From assembly GCA_964646405.1 (NCBI GenBank), contig CAZYDV010000001.1, positions 1 through 64,000 of the forward strand: a DNA stretch of 64,000 nucleotides, given 5' to 3'. Below are positions 53,057 through 62,353 of the stretch, in pieces. This DNA comes from CAKZSB01 sp964646405. Lineage in GTDB: Bacteria; Pseudomonadota; Gammaproteobacteria; Granulosicoccales; Granulosicoccaceae. Numbering within the stretch: position 1 is the first letter of the stretch; every line of letters starts with the position of its first letter. A model generated the notes under the pieces. That model was not told where the DNA came from. It ran no database searches and saw only the letters and a program-made list of their open reading frames with translations. Position numbers and translations under genes: made by a program.

Positions 53057-54400
53057 TTGTCCAATCAAACGCATTACATTATCAGGTACCGCACCGGCGT
53101 ATTCGCTTTGCTGGGCCTGTATCTATGCGCCATGTTGTTCTCCACCGGCGTGGTGTCGCTCGAAATCGATCACCGCAGCAATCCAACTGACGAGGCGCTT
53201 GGCGAACTCGTCTTTCACTATGGCGCCGGGATCGAGCGGATAGCCAACCTGATTCAGCGCAGTCTGCACAGTTGGGTGGCGCAGGCAATTTTGCTGATCG
53301 TCTGTCTGTTGTTGCCCGGTTTGTCCGTGCCCCGTGCCGCCAGTACGGTGCTGGTAGCCGCGGCTGCATTGCTGGGCTGGCATGTTTTCGTGACACCTCA
53401 GGTGCACGACCTGCGAATCGGTGCCTGCCTTGGTTGGCTGCTGGTGATCTGGCTGGGATACGTTGGGTTGAAAGCTGTCGAGACCTGGCGGGGTAAGCGG
53501 TTGGTGCAGGCCGCGGTGCAAAAGTACGCGCCGGCCCAGTTGACCGATCACTATTATCGCAACCCGCAGGCGCTCGATGCGCAGGGCGAGCTGCGCGAAC
53601 TGACGATTATGTTCTGCGATATGCATCAGTTCACTCGTATCACCGAGCGCCTCGAGCCGCATCAGTTGCCGGGTTGGCTCAATCAATATTTCTCTGTGGT
53701 CAGCAGTATCGTTGAGCAGCATGGTGGAACCGTCGACAAGTACATGGGTGATAGCGTGATGGCGTTTTGGGGGGCACCCGGTCATAGTGACACCCATGCG
53801 CAGGATGCTCTTGCAGCCGGAGTTGAAATACTCGCCGCCGTCGATGAATTGTCAGCGCGTGTAGTCGCCGAAGGCCTGCCTGCGATTCGCATTGGCATTG
53901 GTATCGCGACGGGACGTGCCAATGTCGGAAACCTTGGTGCAGAGAACCGGATGACCTATACCGTTGTGGGCGATGCGGTCAACATTGCCGATCGCCTGCA
54001 GCGAGAGACGCGTAAGTTCAATACGCCGATTATCGTCAACGATCTGATGACCGAGCGCGTGCCGGAATATCTTTTTAGAAGTATCAACTGGATTAAGTTG
54101 AAAGGCAGAAGGCGTCAGGTGCGTATCTTTGACCCCATTTGTCATCAATCGCAAGCCTCTCCCGAAACCCATCGCGAGCTTCAGTTACATCGTAAGGCGA
54201 TGCAATTTTTACACGGCGGTCAGTTGGCCGACGCTGAGAAGCTGTTTCTGGAATTGCTCAAGACATCGGCGTTGAGTCCCGATGGATTCTATGACGCCTA
54301 CCTGCAGTTGTTTCAGGAGCGGCGCGAAGCATCCAGTTCAGAAGCGGATCCGTTTGTTCCGATTGATGAAATTTTACCGGCGCGTGGCGACCAATCCTGA
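53057..54400 (+). CDS. Membrane-bound class III adenylate/guanylate cyclase
   Basis: A 447-aa protein with about four membrane helices in the first 150 residues and a class III cyclase domain. Both metal Asp are present (FCDMHQF near residue 189 and YMGDSVMAFWGAP near 235), the adenine-contact Lys in DKYMGD, and the VVGDAVNIADRL segment with the ring-specifying Asp and the Asn/Arg transition-state pair. So it should be active, probably an adenylate cyclase. The N-terminal membrane region resembles a shortened CHASE2-type module without the large periplasmic loop. A 70-residue helical tail follows. TTG 53057 was chosen for AGGG five bases upstream; TTG 53033 is possible. bpt is convergent, 5 bp away. 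Confidence 0.85.
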   Translation: MSNQTHYIIRYRTGVFALLGLYLCAMLFSTGVVSLEIDHRSNPTDEALGELVFHYGAGIERIANLIQRSLHSWVAQAILLIVCLLLPGLSVPRAASTVLVAAAALLGWHVFVTPQVHDLRIGACLGWLLVIWLGYVGLKAVETWRGKRLVQAAVQKYAPAQLTDHYYRNPQALDAQGELRELTIMFCDMHQFTRITERLEPHQLPGWLNQYFSVVSSIVEQHGGTVDKYMGDSVMAFWGAPGHSDTHAQDALAAGVEILAAVDELSARVVAEGLPAIRIGIGIATGRANVGNLGAENRMTYTVVGDAVNIADRLQRETRKFNTPIIVNDLMTERVPEYLFRSINWIKLKGRRRQVRIFDPICHQSQASPETHRELQLHRKAMQFLHGGQLADAEKLFLELLKTSALSPDGFYDAYLQLFQERREASSSEADPFVPIDEILPARGDQS

Positions 54401-54405
54401 GTGTG

Positions 54406-55104
54406 CTACACCCAACGATCGTTGATAAACTTTTCCTGCGTGGTGAAAGTCGATTTATATTTCATCTTTTCACTGGCTTCGATCCAGTAACCCAGATACA
54501 CAAACGGAAGTTTCATGGTGCGTGCGAGTTCTATTTGCATCATGATCGCAGTCGTACCCAGACTGCGCTGAGGTAAGTCGGGATCGAAATAGGTATACAC
54601 CGATGACAGTCCGGTGTTGACAATATCGGTCACCGCGACACACAGTAGTTTGTCATCGAGTCGCAATTCGCAAAAAACTGTCTCACACCAATCGCTGATC
54701 AGGAATCGCTCGAAGTCCTGTTTTTCCGGGTTGTCCATGCCAGCACCCGGATGGCGTCCGCTGAGGTATTTCTTGTAGAGGGAAAAGTATTCGTTGGTAT
54801 AACGCGAATCTGCGACAAACCGCGCCAGATCAGAGTTAGATTTCCATGCCCGACGCTGAGCGCGATTAGGTGTGTATTGGTCCACCGGGATGCGCACCGA
54901 AACGCAGGCGTCACAGTTATCGCAATGGGGCCGGTAGATATGGTGGCCACTTCGACGAAAGCCTTTTTGAATCAACGCGTTGTACATGTCCATTGTCGGC
55001 ATGCGAAACGGATCCGCATAGACGTTTCGCGCGACTCGCTTGTCCAGATAGCTACAGGCTTCCGGTGGCGATTGAAATAGAACGATCTGCGACTTGTGTT
55101 TCAT
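54406..55104 (-). CDS. bpt: Aspartate/glutamate leucyltransferase (Bpt)
   Basis: Adds Leu to N-terminal Asp or Glu of proteins, marking them for ClpS/ClpAP. The protein (232 aa) has the family's N-terminal Cys-rich segment YRPHCDNCDACVSVRIPV near residues 57-74, RRSGHHIYRP before it, and the GNAT-like SSVYTYFDPDLPQRSLGT segment near 166-183. Length is typical. Confidence 0.94.
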   Translation of the reverse strand: MKHKSQIVLFQSPPEACSYLDKRVARNVYADPFRMPTMDMYNALIQKGFRRSGHHIYRPHCDNCDACVSVRIPVDQYTPNRAQRRAWKSNSDLARFVADSRYTNEYFSLYKKYLSGRHPGAGMDNPEKQDFERFLISDWCETVFCELRLDDKLLCVAVTDIVNTGLSSVYTYFDPDLPQRSLGTTAIMMQIELARTMKLPFVYLGYWIEASEKMKYKSTFTTQEKFINDRWV

Positions 55105-55582
55105 GGGAATTCTGGCTCGTTATCGCAAATGTACCGCGATTGAAGGGCAGCAGTCACGTCAAATCGGGCAGGTAATGGTACCGGTTGCATTCCGGTTCGA
55201 GCATCCTTGAAATTACCCTCTGGAGAGATGCCCCGCGAATCGACTGTAATCTACCTGAATCGGCGTGCCATTGCCTGAACCGAGATCATGAAACAATTCA
55301 GCTCGTCTGACGGTTACACTAAAAATCGGAACAGTTCACAAGCCAGGGAGACTGTCCGGGAATGGGGGTTGTCGCGAGAAAGTGAGGTTTTTGTGCAGGG
55401 CGAGCAGCCTCAGATATCCTGATCGATTGAGGCGAAAAGTTGTTTATATTTAACGAAATCGGTCGGATGCGATCGTTCAGGCGGGCGTAAGTGCTTGTTT
55501 CTGAGTCGTCATTGCGAATGACTGTTCTGTGCTCACTACGCTTTTGAGCAACCGTGTCCGACAGGGTATTAACAGGGTTCTG
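55105..55582. other. Intergenic region upstream of bpt
   Basis: A 478-bp region with no open frame of coding character that I can support. I found no tRNA-like arm, intrinsic terminator or long inverted repeat. It is a candidate place for an undetected small RNA but nothing in the sequence shows one. Confidence 0.45.
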
Positions 55583-57019
55583 TTATTGCTCAGCGCTGGC
55601 GAAGGCCTGGACTTCGTTGCCGTATTCACGCAACGTGCGCAACATCGCCGGGTCGGCAGAATCGGCCATGTGGTCCAGAATATCGTTGTATTGTGTGATG
55701 GTTCGAAAACCCTCAGCGCCGTTGATTACACGCTCCCTGCATAGCTGGCGCCAGGCGTTTTTCTGTGTGTGATCGAGTGAGTCTGGATGGTTGCGGAAAA
55801 TCAGCCGCTCCAACAGTGTTTGCCATCTCGGGTCTTCGAACGCTGCCGCAGGTTGTTTGGCGCCCTTTTGTAGTTGATGTTGCACATAGCGCATCTGTGT
55901 GCGATCCGTCTCGGTGGCAAAAGTGCCACCGTAGAGTGACAACTCTGCATCCCGGGTTGCAGGGTATTCGCGGCGGGCGAAAGCCCGCGTGAGTTTGTCG
56001 GGAAGATCGGTGGCTCGCAACAACATTTCTCGATACTGCAGTGCCTGGTTGACATTGAGTTGCCACTGTTGGCTGGCCGTTTCGGTTAGCGTTTGCAATG
56101 GTGCGACGACAGGCGCACGATTGCTGTGAATCGTCTTGATGGCGATGCGTTCAACACCGTCTGCCAATTGGTCTTTCGGTGTGAACATGCGCGCGGCAAT
56201 AGTCTCCCAGTCGCTGGTGATGAGTGGTGTGGGATCCGTTCGCAAATCGTAGACAAGCGTTCCATTGTTGTTGGTTGGGTGTGGGCATATCGGCAATACA
56301 ATTGACAAGTTGCCAAGGCTGTTGCGATACATGCCGGATACGTGTAGCAGGGCAGGGCGATCCGGGTTGCGCAACCACTGTTGAACCTTGACTTTACGAC
56401 GATTCTGAAAAGCGTACTCAAACAGTTTGGGCTGTGCCTTTTTCAGTAATTTGGCCACGGCAATAGTGGCCGCTACGTCTGCCAGCGCATCGTGTGCATC
56501 TGCATGTGAAATGCCGTTGGCATCGGTCAGGTGTTCAAGCTTGTTGCTTGGAATACCATCGTCAACGGTAGGCCATTCCACGCCCTCTGGCCTTAACGCA
56601 CGCGCCAGTCTAACTACGTCTATGAGGTCCCAGCGGGAGTTGCCATGTTGCCACTCGCGCGCGTATGGGTCGAACAGGTTTCTGAATAACAACTGGCGGG
56701 TGAATTCGTCATCGAAGCGAATCGTGTTGTAGCCCAGTGCACAGGTGCCTGGCCAACTCATCTGGCTGTGGATCGCGTTGGCAAACTGCCACTCGGGCAT
56801 GCCGTCGCGATTGGCCTGTTGCGGTAACACACCGTGTACAAGGCAGGAGCCGGGATCTGGCAGATAGTCGAGCGACTGACGACAGTAAATCATCGTGCGA
56901 TCATCAATTTCCTCCAGATGATCGTCGGTTCTGATCGCGGCAAATTGTACTGCGCGGTCGCGTAGCGAATCTCTACCGAAAGTCTCGTAGTCGTGCCACA
57001 GGAACGTCTGGCCGCTCAT
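55583..57019 (-). CDS. sbcB: Exodeoxyribonuclease I
   Basis: A 3'-5' single-strand DNA exonuclease in recombination and mismatch repair. The protein (478 aa) has the DEDDh exonuclease motifs: FLWHDYETFGRDS near residue 6, ALGYNTIRFDDEF near 95 and SHADAHDALADV near 171, then the SH3-like and helical C-terminal domains. It starts 3 bp after the DUF2058 stop, so the two share a transcript. Confidence 0.95.
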   Translation of the reverse strand: MSGQTFLWHDYETFGRDSLRDRAVQFAAIRTDDHLEEIDDRTMIYCRQSLDYLPDPGSCLVHGVLPQQANRDGMPEWQFANAIHSQMSWPGTCALGYNTIRFDDEFTRQLLFRNLFDPYAREWQHGNSRWDLIDVVRLARALRPEGVEWPTVDDGIPSNKLEHLTDANGISHADAHDALADVAATIAVAKLLKKAQPKLFEYAFQNRRKVKVQQWLRNPDRPALLHVSGMYRNSLGNLSIVLPICPHPTNNNGTLVYDLRTDPTPLITSDWETIAARMFTPKDQLADGVERIAIKTIHSNRAPVVAPLQTLTETASQQWQLNVNQALQYREMLLRATDLPDKLTRAFARREYPATRDAELSLYGGTFATETDRTQMRYVQHQLQKGAKQPAAAFEDPRWQTLLERLIFRNHPDSLDHTQKNAWRQLCRERVINGAEGFRTITQYNDILDHMADSADPAMLRTLREYGNEVQAFASAEQ

Positions 57020-57022
57020 ACA

Positions 57023-57571
57023 CTACCAGGTGATATCGTCGGGAACTTCGAACTGACTGTAGTCGTTGTCGTCATCCTGCGAGTCGGCTGAGGGGTTGTT
57101 GTCGCCAGCTTCGCTGTTGAATACTGTCCAGCGCGGATTCAATTCGATGATTTCTGCAGCCGTTGCGGCCGGTACGATATAGGTTGATCCGTTCAGCCGG
57201 GTGATGGCCAATTCGCGTGCGGCGAGTTTTTTTTGCAGCTCGTCGGTGACGTAGAGTTCGCGCAGCTTGGTGCCAACCTGATATCGATACGGCACATCAC
57301 CCTGCCATTTTTCGATCCGGTTGGCCTCGATGATTAGCTTTATTTTTGCTTTGAGCTTTTTACGTTCCTCAATCTCTGCAGCAGCGGCTTTTTCGGAATC
57401 AGTTTTGTCTACCGTTTGCGGTTTGCCCGATTGCTTACCCTGGTTTTTTACACCCCTGGACTGCTGTGAGCGTTTGCGTTTGTCGGGACCACGGGCGGGC
57501 CGCTTTTTTTTCTTCTCCGGAGGAGGAGCGAGTCCGGCAGCGATTAATTGCTCGCGAAGTGAGTCAGCCAT
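57023..57571 (-). CDS. DUF2058 (YaiL-type) protein
   Basis: A 182-aa gammaproteobacterial protein: N-terminal MADSLREQLIAAGL, then a Lys/Arg-rich region (residues about 19-60), a coiled-coil-like stretch (EIEERKKLKAKIKLIIE) and the conserved PYRYQVGTKLRELYV near 95. E. coli YaiL is of this family; it is thought to associate with nucleic acid but its role is not settled. It is the first gene of a pair with sbcB. Confidence 0.88.
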   Translation of the reverse strand: MADSLREQLIAAGLAPPPEKKKKRPARGPDKRKRSQQSRGVKNQGKQSGKPQTVDKTDSEKAAAAEIEERKKLKAKIKLIIEANRIEKWQGDVPYRYQVGTKLRELYVTDELQKKLAARELAITRLNGSTYIVPAATAAEIIELNPRWTVFNSEAGDNNPSADSQDDDNDYSQFEVPDDITW

Positions 57572-57649
57572 AATTCAAAGGTCCGGATTTTCCGGGAACA
57601 AGTTTATCCGGTTTGCTGGTTGGTAACCGATTGTAACGCGCCAACGACT

Positions 57650-57686
57650 AAAAACCAGCACTGCAGGACTCGGTATCGCTGCAGTG
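57650..57686 (-). terminator. Intrinsic terminator after dsbB
   Basis: On the minus strand CACTGCAG and CTGCAGTG (57679-57686 and 57659-57666) pair around 12 nt; after CTGG a run of five T follows (57654-57650). It lies 27 bp past the dsbB stop. The 4-nt gap before the T-run weakens the call. Confidence 0.55.
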
Positions 57687-57713
57687 AAATGTCAATGCGA
57701 GGCGTTTATTGAT

Positions 57714-58220
57714 CTATCGGGATTTGCAAAAGAAAAGGAATAGTGATACCAGCAGAAAGACGGCAAACAGTATGAACGTCAGCTGCGGGATCGACAGACC
57801 AGCAAATTGCCACTTAATGTCTGCGCACTCGCCCGATCCGTTAAAAATTGTATCCAAGAACTGGTTTACGGGCATGGTGTCCAGGCTGTACCAGAACCCG
57901 GCACCGCAATCGGGAACCTGATCCGGCGGCAGATTCTGCAGCCATACATGGCGAGCCGTAATGCCCATGCCAGTGAGCGCGAGCAGGCTGGCGAGTGTGG
58001 CATAGATTCGGCGGCCGATAACGCCGGGACGGTGAATCAGAAACAACAAAAAGACAGCGCCCAGCCCAATCACGACACCGCGAGCGAGGATGCACAGCGG
58101 GCACGGATCCAGGTACTCAACCATCTGCAGATACCCGACAGCGAAGACCATCGCGGCGACGGCGAGCAGGAATCCGGCGAGGCTTGCCATGGTTGCGCTG
58201 CGGGGAGACGGTTGGTGCAT
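57714..58220 (-). CDS. dsbB: Disulfide bond formation protein DsbB
   Basis: A four-helix inner-membrane quinone reductase (168 aa) that reoxidises DsbA. The first redox pair is in LDPCPLCILARG near residue 39; the second periplasmic pair is in VPDCGAGFWY near 103 and GSGECADI near 130. Length is typical. ATG 58190 is a possible shorter start. dsbA is not in the window. Confidence 0.94.
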   Translation of the reverse strand: MHQPSPRSATMASLAGFLLAVAAMVFAVGYLQMVEYLDPCPLCILARGVVIGLGAVFLLFLIHRPGVIGRRIYATLASLLALTGMGITARHVWLQNLPPDQVPDCGAGFWYSLDTMPVNQFLDTIFNGSGECADIKWQFAGLSIPQLTFILFAVFLLVSLFLFFCKSR

Positions 58221-58348
58221 GGTTTCTGTGGTCCAGATATAGATCGAGGGGAGTCAGGGCAGGGATAGTGCCAGTATTGCACAAAATTTTGTCGATGTTG
58301 CCAGCATTGGCATAATCCGCCAGCGCTCCTCATACCGGACACAAATTG

Positions 58349-59170
58349 ATGACAAATCCGCTTTGCAACAGCGATTCGCGATTGCTGCCGCTGATGGCGT
58401 TTGCCCGCGAGCTGGCCGATCTTGCGGCGGTCGAAACCCTGGCCGGCTTTCGACAGCCGCTGTCTGTCGTCAACAAGGAGGGTGACACAGGTTTTGATCC
58501 GGTCACGCTCGCTGATCAGCGGGCTGAAGCTGTGATGCGGGAGAAGATCACAGCGACATGGCCGGAGCATGGCTTCCTTGGCGAGGAGTCAGGCAGCAAG
58601 CTTCAGGACAGTGAGTTTTGCTGGGTAATCGATCCGATCGACGGCACCCGCGCGTTTATTTGCGGGTTACCCCTGTGGGGTACCCTGATTGCCCTGGCAG
58701 AACGCGGAGAGCCGGTGCTTGGGCTGGCGGATCAGCCGTATCTGGGAGAACGTTATCTCGGCGGCCCGGATGGCAGTGTTTGCGTTCAGTCCGGTGGCGA
58801 ACAGCCGCTGGCGACGCGAGCCTGCGATTCGCTGGCAGATGCAATGATGATGACCACCGATCCGTCCATGTTCGGCACAGTGGCTGAGCAAAACGCCTTT
58901 GCCCGCGTTCAGTCGGCTGTGCGTATGGCACGCTTCGGCGGCGATTGCTACGCCTACATGATGCTGGCGCGCGGGCATATCGACCTGGTGATCGAGGCCG
59001 ATCTGGAACCCTATGATATTCAGGCGTTAATACCAATTGTACGCGGCGCCGGCGGCGTTATCAGCAACTGGCGTGGCGACAGTGCGGCACAAGGTGGTCA
59101 GGTGGTTGCTGCCGGATCGGTCGCGTTGCACAATCAGGCGCTGGAGCTGCTCGCGGCGAGTGCGAGTTGA
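58349..59170 (+). CDS. hisN: Inositol-phosphatase-family enzyme, likely histidinol-phosphatase HisN
   Basis: A Mg-dependent phosphatase (273 aa) of the inositol monophosphatase family. Metal motifs: FLGEESGSK near residue 75, WVIDPIDGTRAFICG near 92 and the C-terminal EADLEPYDIQALIPIVRGAGG near 212-232. The wording FGGDCYAYMMLARGHIDLV and DLEPYDIQALIP matches HisN-type histidinol phosphatases rather than IMPase/SuhB. ATG 58349 is chosen over a TTG three bases earlier. Convergent with the esterase gene. Confidence 0.87.
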   Translation: MTNPLCNSDSRLLPLMAFARELADLAAVETLAGFRQPLSVVNKEGDTGFDPVTLADQRAEAVMREKITATWPEHGFLGEESGSKLQDSEFCWVIDPIDGTRAFICGLPLWGTLIALAERGEPVLGLADQPYLGERYLGGPDGSVCVQSGGEQPLATRACDSLADAMMMTTDPSMFGTVAEQNAFARVQSAVRMARFGGDCYAYMMLARGHIDLVIEADLEPYDIQALIPIVRGAGGVISNWRGDSAAQGGQVVAAGSVALHNQALELLAASAS

Positions 59171-59187
59171 CTGTGCTGTGATGGCGA

Positions 59188-59973
59188 TCAGGGCGTCAGA
59201 AAATCCATCAGGATTTTGCTGACGATGGCGGGTTTTTCAGCATGTGGCCAGTGTCCGGCTCCGCCGATGACTTTCAGACGCGATTTCGGGAAGCGGGCGA
59301 TAATCGCATCCCGGTCATCAGCTTTTAGATAGTCTGACAGCTCGCCTTTAATGAACAGCGTCGGGCCCGTGTATGCGTTGCCTGCATCGACGGCGGCTGC
59401 AATGCGCGAATAGTGCCTCTCGATCGTATCCAGGTTGATACGAAGCTCGAATCCGTTGCCGTTTCGCTGCAGGTTTTTCAGCAGAAAGGCTCTGACGCCG
59501 GCATCGGCGACATGGCGTGCCAGACTGGCGTCGGCCTGACCCCGACTGGTGGGTGGGTCATCGGCCAGGGCACGCAACCCCGTGAGCACATCGCTGTGAT
59601 GGGGTGGGTACTGACGTGGCGCAATATCCACTACCACCAGTTGATCTACCCGTTCGGGCTGTGTCTGGCACAGTTGCATGGCGACCTTGCCGCCCATCGA
59701 GTGGCCAATCAAGCGGGTGCTGTCAATGTGTAGTTGATCGCAGGTGAACGCGACATCGGCGGCCATGGCGGCATAGTCCATCTGATCGTCGTGCGGGGAG
59801 CGGCCGTGGTTGCGCAGATCCAGCGAATGTACCGTGAATTTTTCAGACAGGGTTCTGGCCTGAGTGCTCCAGTTCTGGTGGTCGCCAAACAATCCATGCA
59901 AAATGACCAGATCGGGCCCTGTGCCGATGGTTTTGCTATAGAGCGTCAGTGGATTGCAGTCGGCTTTTGTCAT
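59188..59973 (-). CDS. Alpha/beta-hydrolase, YbfF-type esterase
   Basis: A 261-aa hydrolase: oxyanion region LVILHGLFGDHQNW near residue 22, DLRNHGRSPHDD near 51, nucleophile Ser in IGHSMGGKVAMQL near 89, and catalytic His in GGAGHWPHAEKP near 239. The layout fits the YbfF/PldB-type acyl-CoA esterases of proteobacteria. ATG 59973 was chosen; the longer frame to 60210 runs through the divergent gshA region. Confidence 0.9.
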   Translation of the reverse strand: MTKADCNPLTLYSKTIGTGPDLVILHGLFGDHQNWSTQARTLSEKFTVHSLDLRNHGRSPHDDQMDYAAMAADVAFTCDQLHIDSTRLIGHSMGGKVAMQLCQTQPERVDQLVVVDIAPRQYPPHHSDVLTGLRALADDPPTSRGQADASLARHVADAGVRAFLLKNLQRNGNGFELRINLDTIERHYSRIAAAVDAGNAYTGPTLFIKGELSDYLKADDRDAIIARFPKSRLKVIGGAGHWPHAEKPAIVSKILMDFLTP

Positions 59974-60152
59974 TGTTGGGCAATTGGCGTTTAATTTCGT
60001 TGCGCGGGCATTATAATTCCTGATCGCAGGGCCCAGCCAGTTGGTTGTTTGGCGAAGGCGCTCGTACCAGCCAGCTTTGTTACGCTGCCAGTGACCCCGT
60101 TCAGGACGAGCCCGATTGCGGCTGTCGATTGTGCCCTCGGAGACCATACCTC

Positions 60153-61751
60153 TTGCATAGTACAGCACGTCGTCGGCTGGAAAGCCTCTACTCAAAATGC
60201 GCCAGCGCACCGCTGAGCGGGCGTATGATCGGGCTGGAAAAAGAGTGTCTCAGAGTGGCCGCTCGCGGCACGCTGTCAGATTTGCCGCATCCACGTGCGC
60301 TTGGTTCGGCGCTGACTCACCCATCAATCACCACCGATTTTTCCGAAGCGCTGCTGGAGATTGTCACACCCCCGTTCGAGGATATGGCTCAGTCGCTGGA
60401 ATTCCTCAGTCGAACCCAGGCATTTGTCTATTCGCAGTTGCCGCCGGGTGAACTTCTGTGGGCAACCAGTATGCCATGCGGCCTGAGTGGCGATTGCGAC
60501 GTGCCAATTGGTGAGTATGGCTCATCCAACATCGGTATGATGAAGAAGGTTTATCGTCGTGGGCTCGCGTTGCGATACGGTCGCACCATGCAGGCGATAG
60601 CCGGAGTGCACTACAACTACTCCTACCCGGACAGCTTCTGGGAGCTATTGGCAGAGGTCGACGGCGCAACGGCGGCAGACACGGCGTATATCTCCGATCA
60701 GTACTTCGCGCTGGCACGGAACATCCTGCGCTATGGCTGGCTTATACCCTATCTATTCGGCGCATCTCCAGCCGTATGTGGCACTTTTTTCGGCAAGCAA
60801 GGTCCGCCGGATCGTATGTCGAAGCTTGGCGGCAATACCTGGTACGAGCCTTACGCCACGTGTCTGCGTATGGGTAATGTGGGTTATCAGAACAACAGCG
60901 ATGACGCCGCGAACAGCGTAGCTGACTACAACTCGCTTGAGGGCTATGTCCGGTTTTTGCAAACGGCTATCACTACACCCTCCGAGCGCTATTGCGCTAT
61001 GGGTCTGCACAACGCAGCCGGTGACTGGCAACAGCTAAACAGCATGGTGCTGCAAATAGAAAACGAGTACTACAGTTCGGTACGGCCCAAGCAAATCACG
61101 CGCGACATGGAGATGCCTTCCATCGCACTGGCGCAAAGAGGCGTGCGTTATGTTGAACTGCGTTCGCTCGACGTCAACGCCTATCACCCGTTAGGTATTA
61201 ATGACGAACAACTGCGCTTTGTGGAGTCGTTTCTGCTGTTCTGCATGTTGGAAGAGAGCCCGCCACTGACGATCGAGGATCAGGCGCAATTCCGGCGAAA
61301 CCTGCTGAATGTTGCGCATAACGGTCGCGATCCCGATATCAAACTCGAGCGTGGTGCTTCCAGCGTGGCGCTGCGCGACTGGGGTTCAGAGATTCTCGAC
61401 GCCATCGGTGATCTTTGCGATTTGCTGGATCGACCTGAACAACCGCGCCATTACTGCAACTCCCTGACGCGACAGTTAGAGAAGATCCACGATCCGGCGC
61501 GTACACCATCCGGGCAGATGCTCGACGAACTGCTCACCAATGATGAGGACTTCTTCCACTTCGGCTTGCGCATGTCGAAGCAACATCAGGAATATTTTCG
61601 GCAACACTCACCCACCGCTGAGGAACAGGTGGCCCATCGAGAACAGGTAGAGCAGTCACTGAACAAACAGGCTGAAATCGAAGCGGCAGACGATGTGTCC
61701 TTCGAACAATATCTGGATAGCTATTTTTCCCAGCCCGGCCTGTCGGTGTGA
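60153..61751 (+). CDS. gshA: Glutamate--cysteine ligase (GshA, class 1)
   Basis: First step of glutathione synthesis. The protein (about 532 aa) has the ATP/Glu motif RMIGLEKECLRVAARG near residue 24, TDFSEALLEIVTPP near 61, ATSMPCGLS near 104 and SYPDSFW near 156, as in the E. coli enzyme. The start is inferred: TTG 60153 has GGAG about ten bases upstream and fits the family N-terminus; a frame open to 60045 also exists. It overlaps mobA by 4 bp (GTGA), linking it to the molybdenum cofactor genes. Confidence 0.92.
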   Translation: MHSTARRRLESLYSKCASAPLSGRMIGLEKECLRVAARGTLSDLPHPRALGSALTHPSITTDFSEALLEIVTPPFEDMAQSLEFLSRTQAFVYSQLPPGELLWATSMPCGLSGDCDVPIGEYGSSNIGMMKKVYRRGLALRYGRTMQAIAGVHYNYSYPDSFWELLAEVDGATAADTAYISDQYFALARNILRYGWLIPYLFGASPAVCGTFFGKQGPPDRMSKLGGNTWYEPYATCLRMGNVGYQNNSDDAANSVADYNSLEGYVRFLQTAITTPSERYCAMGLHNAAGDWQQLNSMVLQIENEYYSSVRPKQITRDMEMPSIALAQRGVRYVELRSLDVNAYHPLGINDEQLRFVESFLLFCMLEESPPLTIEDQAQFRRNLLNVAHNGRDPDIKLERGASSVALRDWGSEILDAIGDLCDLLDRPEQPRHYCNSLTRQLEKIHDPARTPSGQMLDELLTNDEDFFHFGLRMSKQHQEYFRQHSPTAEEQVAHREQVEQSLNKQAEIEAADDVSFEQYLDSYFSQPGLSV

Positions 61752-62353
61752 GTATCGACGGCCAGGTTAGTGCAGTCGTGCTCGCCGGTGGTATGGGGCG
61801 GCGCATGAATGGCGTTGACAAAGGTCTGGTCGAGCTGGCAGGGCGGCCGATGGTGCAGTATGTCATCGACACCCTGCGCAAGAATGTGTCGACCGTACTC
61901 GTCAATGCCAATCGCAACCAATCCAGTTACGAGGTATTTGGTGCCAGAGTTGTCGCCGACAGCATCGAGGGATACCAGGGGCCGCTGGCCGGAGTCGAGG
62001 CTGCGATGTCGGTGGTAACCACGAACTGGTTGTACACCTGTCCCTGCGATTCGCCGCTGCAACCGGCGCAATTGTTGCCGCACATCTGGCGTCAGGTGCA
62101 AGCGGCTGGTGCGCAAATTGGTATGGCGCACGATGGGCAGCGCAGCCAGCCGGTGTTCAGCCTGATCAACGTCGAACTGCTTACCAGCTTGCAGGATTAT
62201 TTGCAGCGTGGTGAACGCAAGATTGACCGCTGGTTTGAATCGCACGAGTTACTGCAGGTCGACTGTAGCGACTACGCTCGGGGTTTCGTCAACATCAACA
62301 CCGAGGCGGAAAAACTGCAGATCGAACAAGAGTTGAAAAGCGAATGGCAATAG
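61748..62353 (+). CDS. mobA: Molybdenum cofactor guanylyltransferase
   Basis: Adds GMP to molybdopterin to form the bis-MGD cofactor. The protein (201 aa) has the nucleotide motif VVLAGGMGRRMNGVDKGLVEL near residue 10 (written here as family signature), YQGPLAGVEAAM near 78 and TCPCDSP near 97. GTG start overlapping the gshA stop; its end overlaps moeA by 10 bp. Confidence 0.94.
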   Translation: MSIDGQVSAVVLAGGMGRRMNGVDKGLVELAGRPMVQYVIDTLRKNVSTVLVNANRNQSSYEVFGARVVADSIEGYQGPLAGVEAAMSVVTTNWLYTCPCDSPLQPAQLLPHIWRQVQAAGAQIGMAHDGQRSQPVFSLINVELLTSLQDYLQRGERKIDRWFESHELLQVDCSDYARGFVNINTEAEKLQIEQELKSEWQ

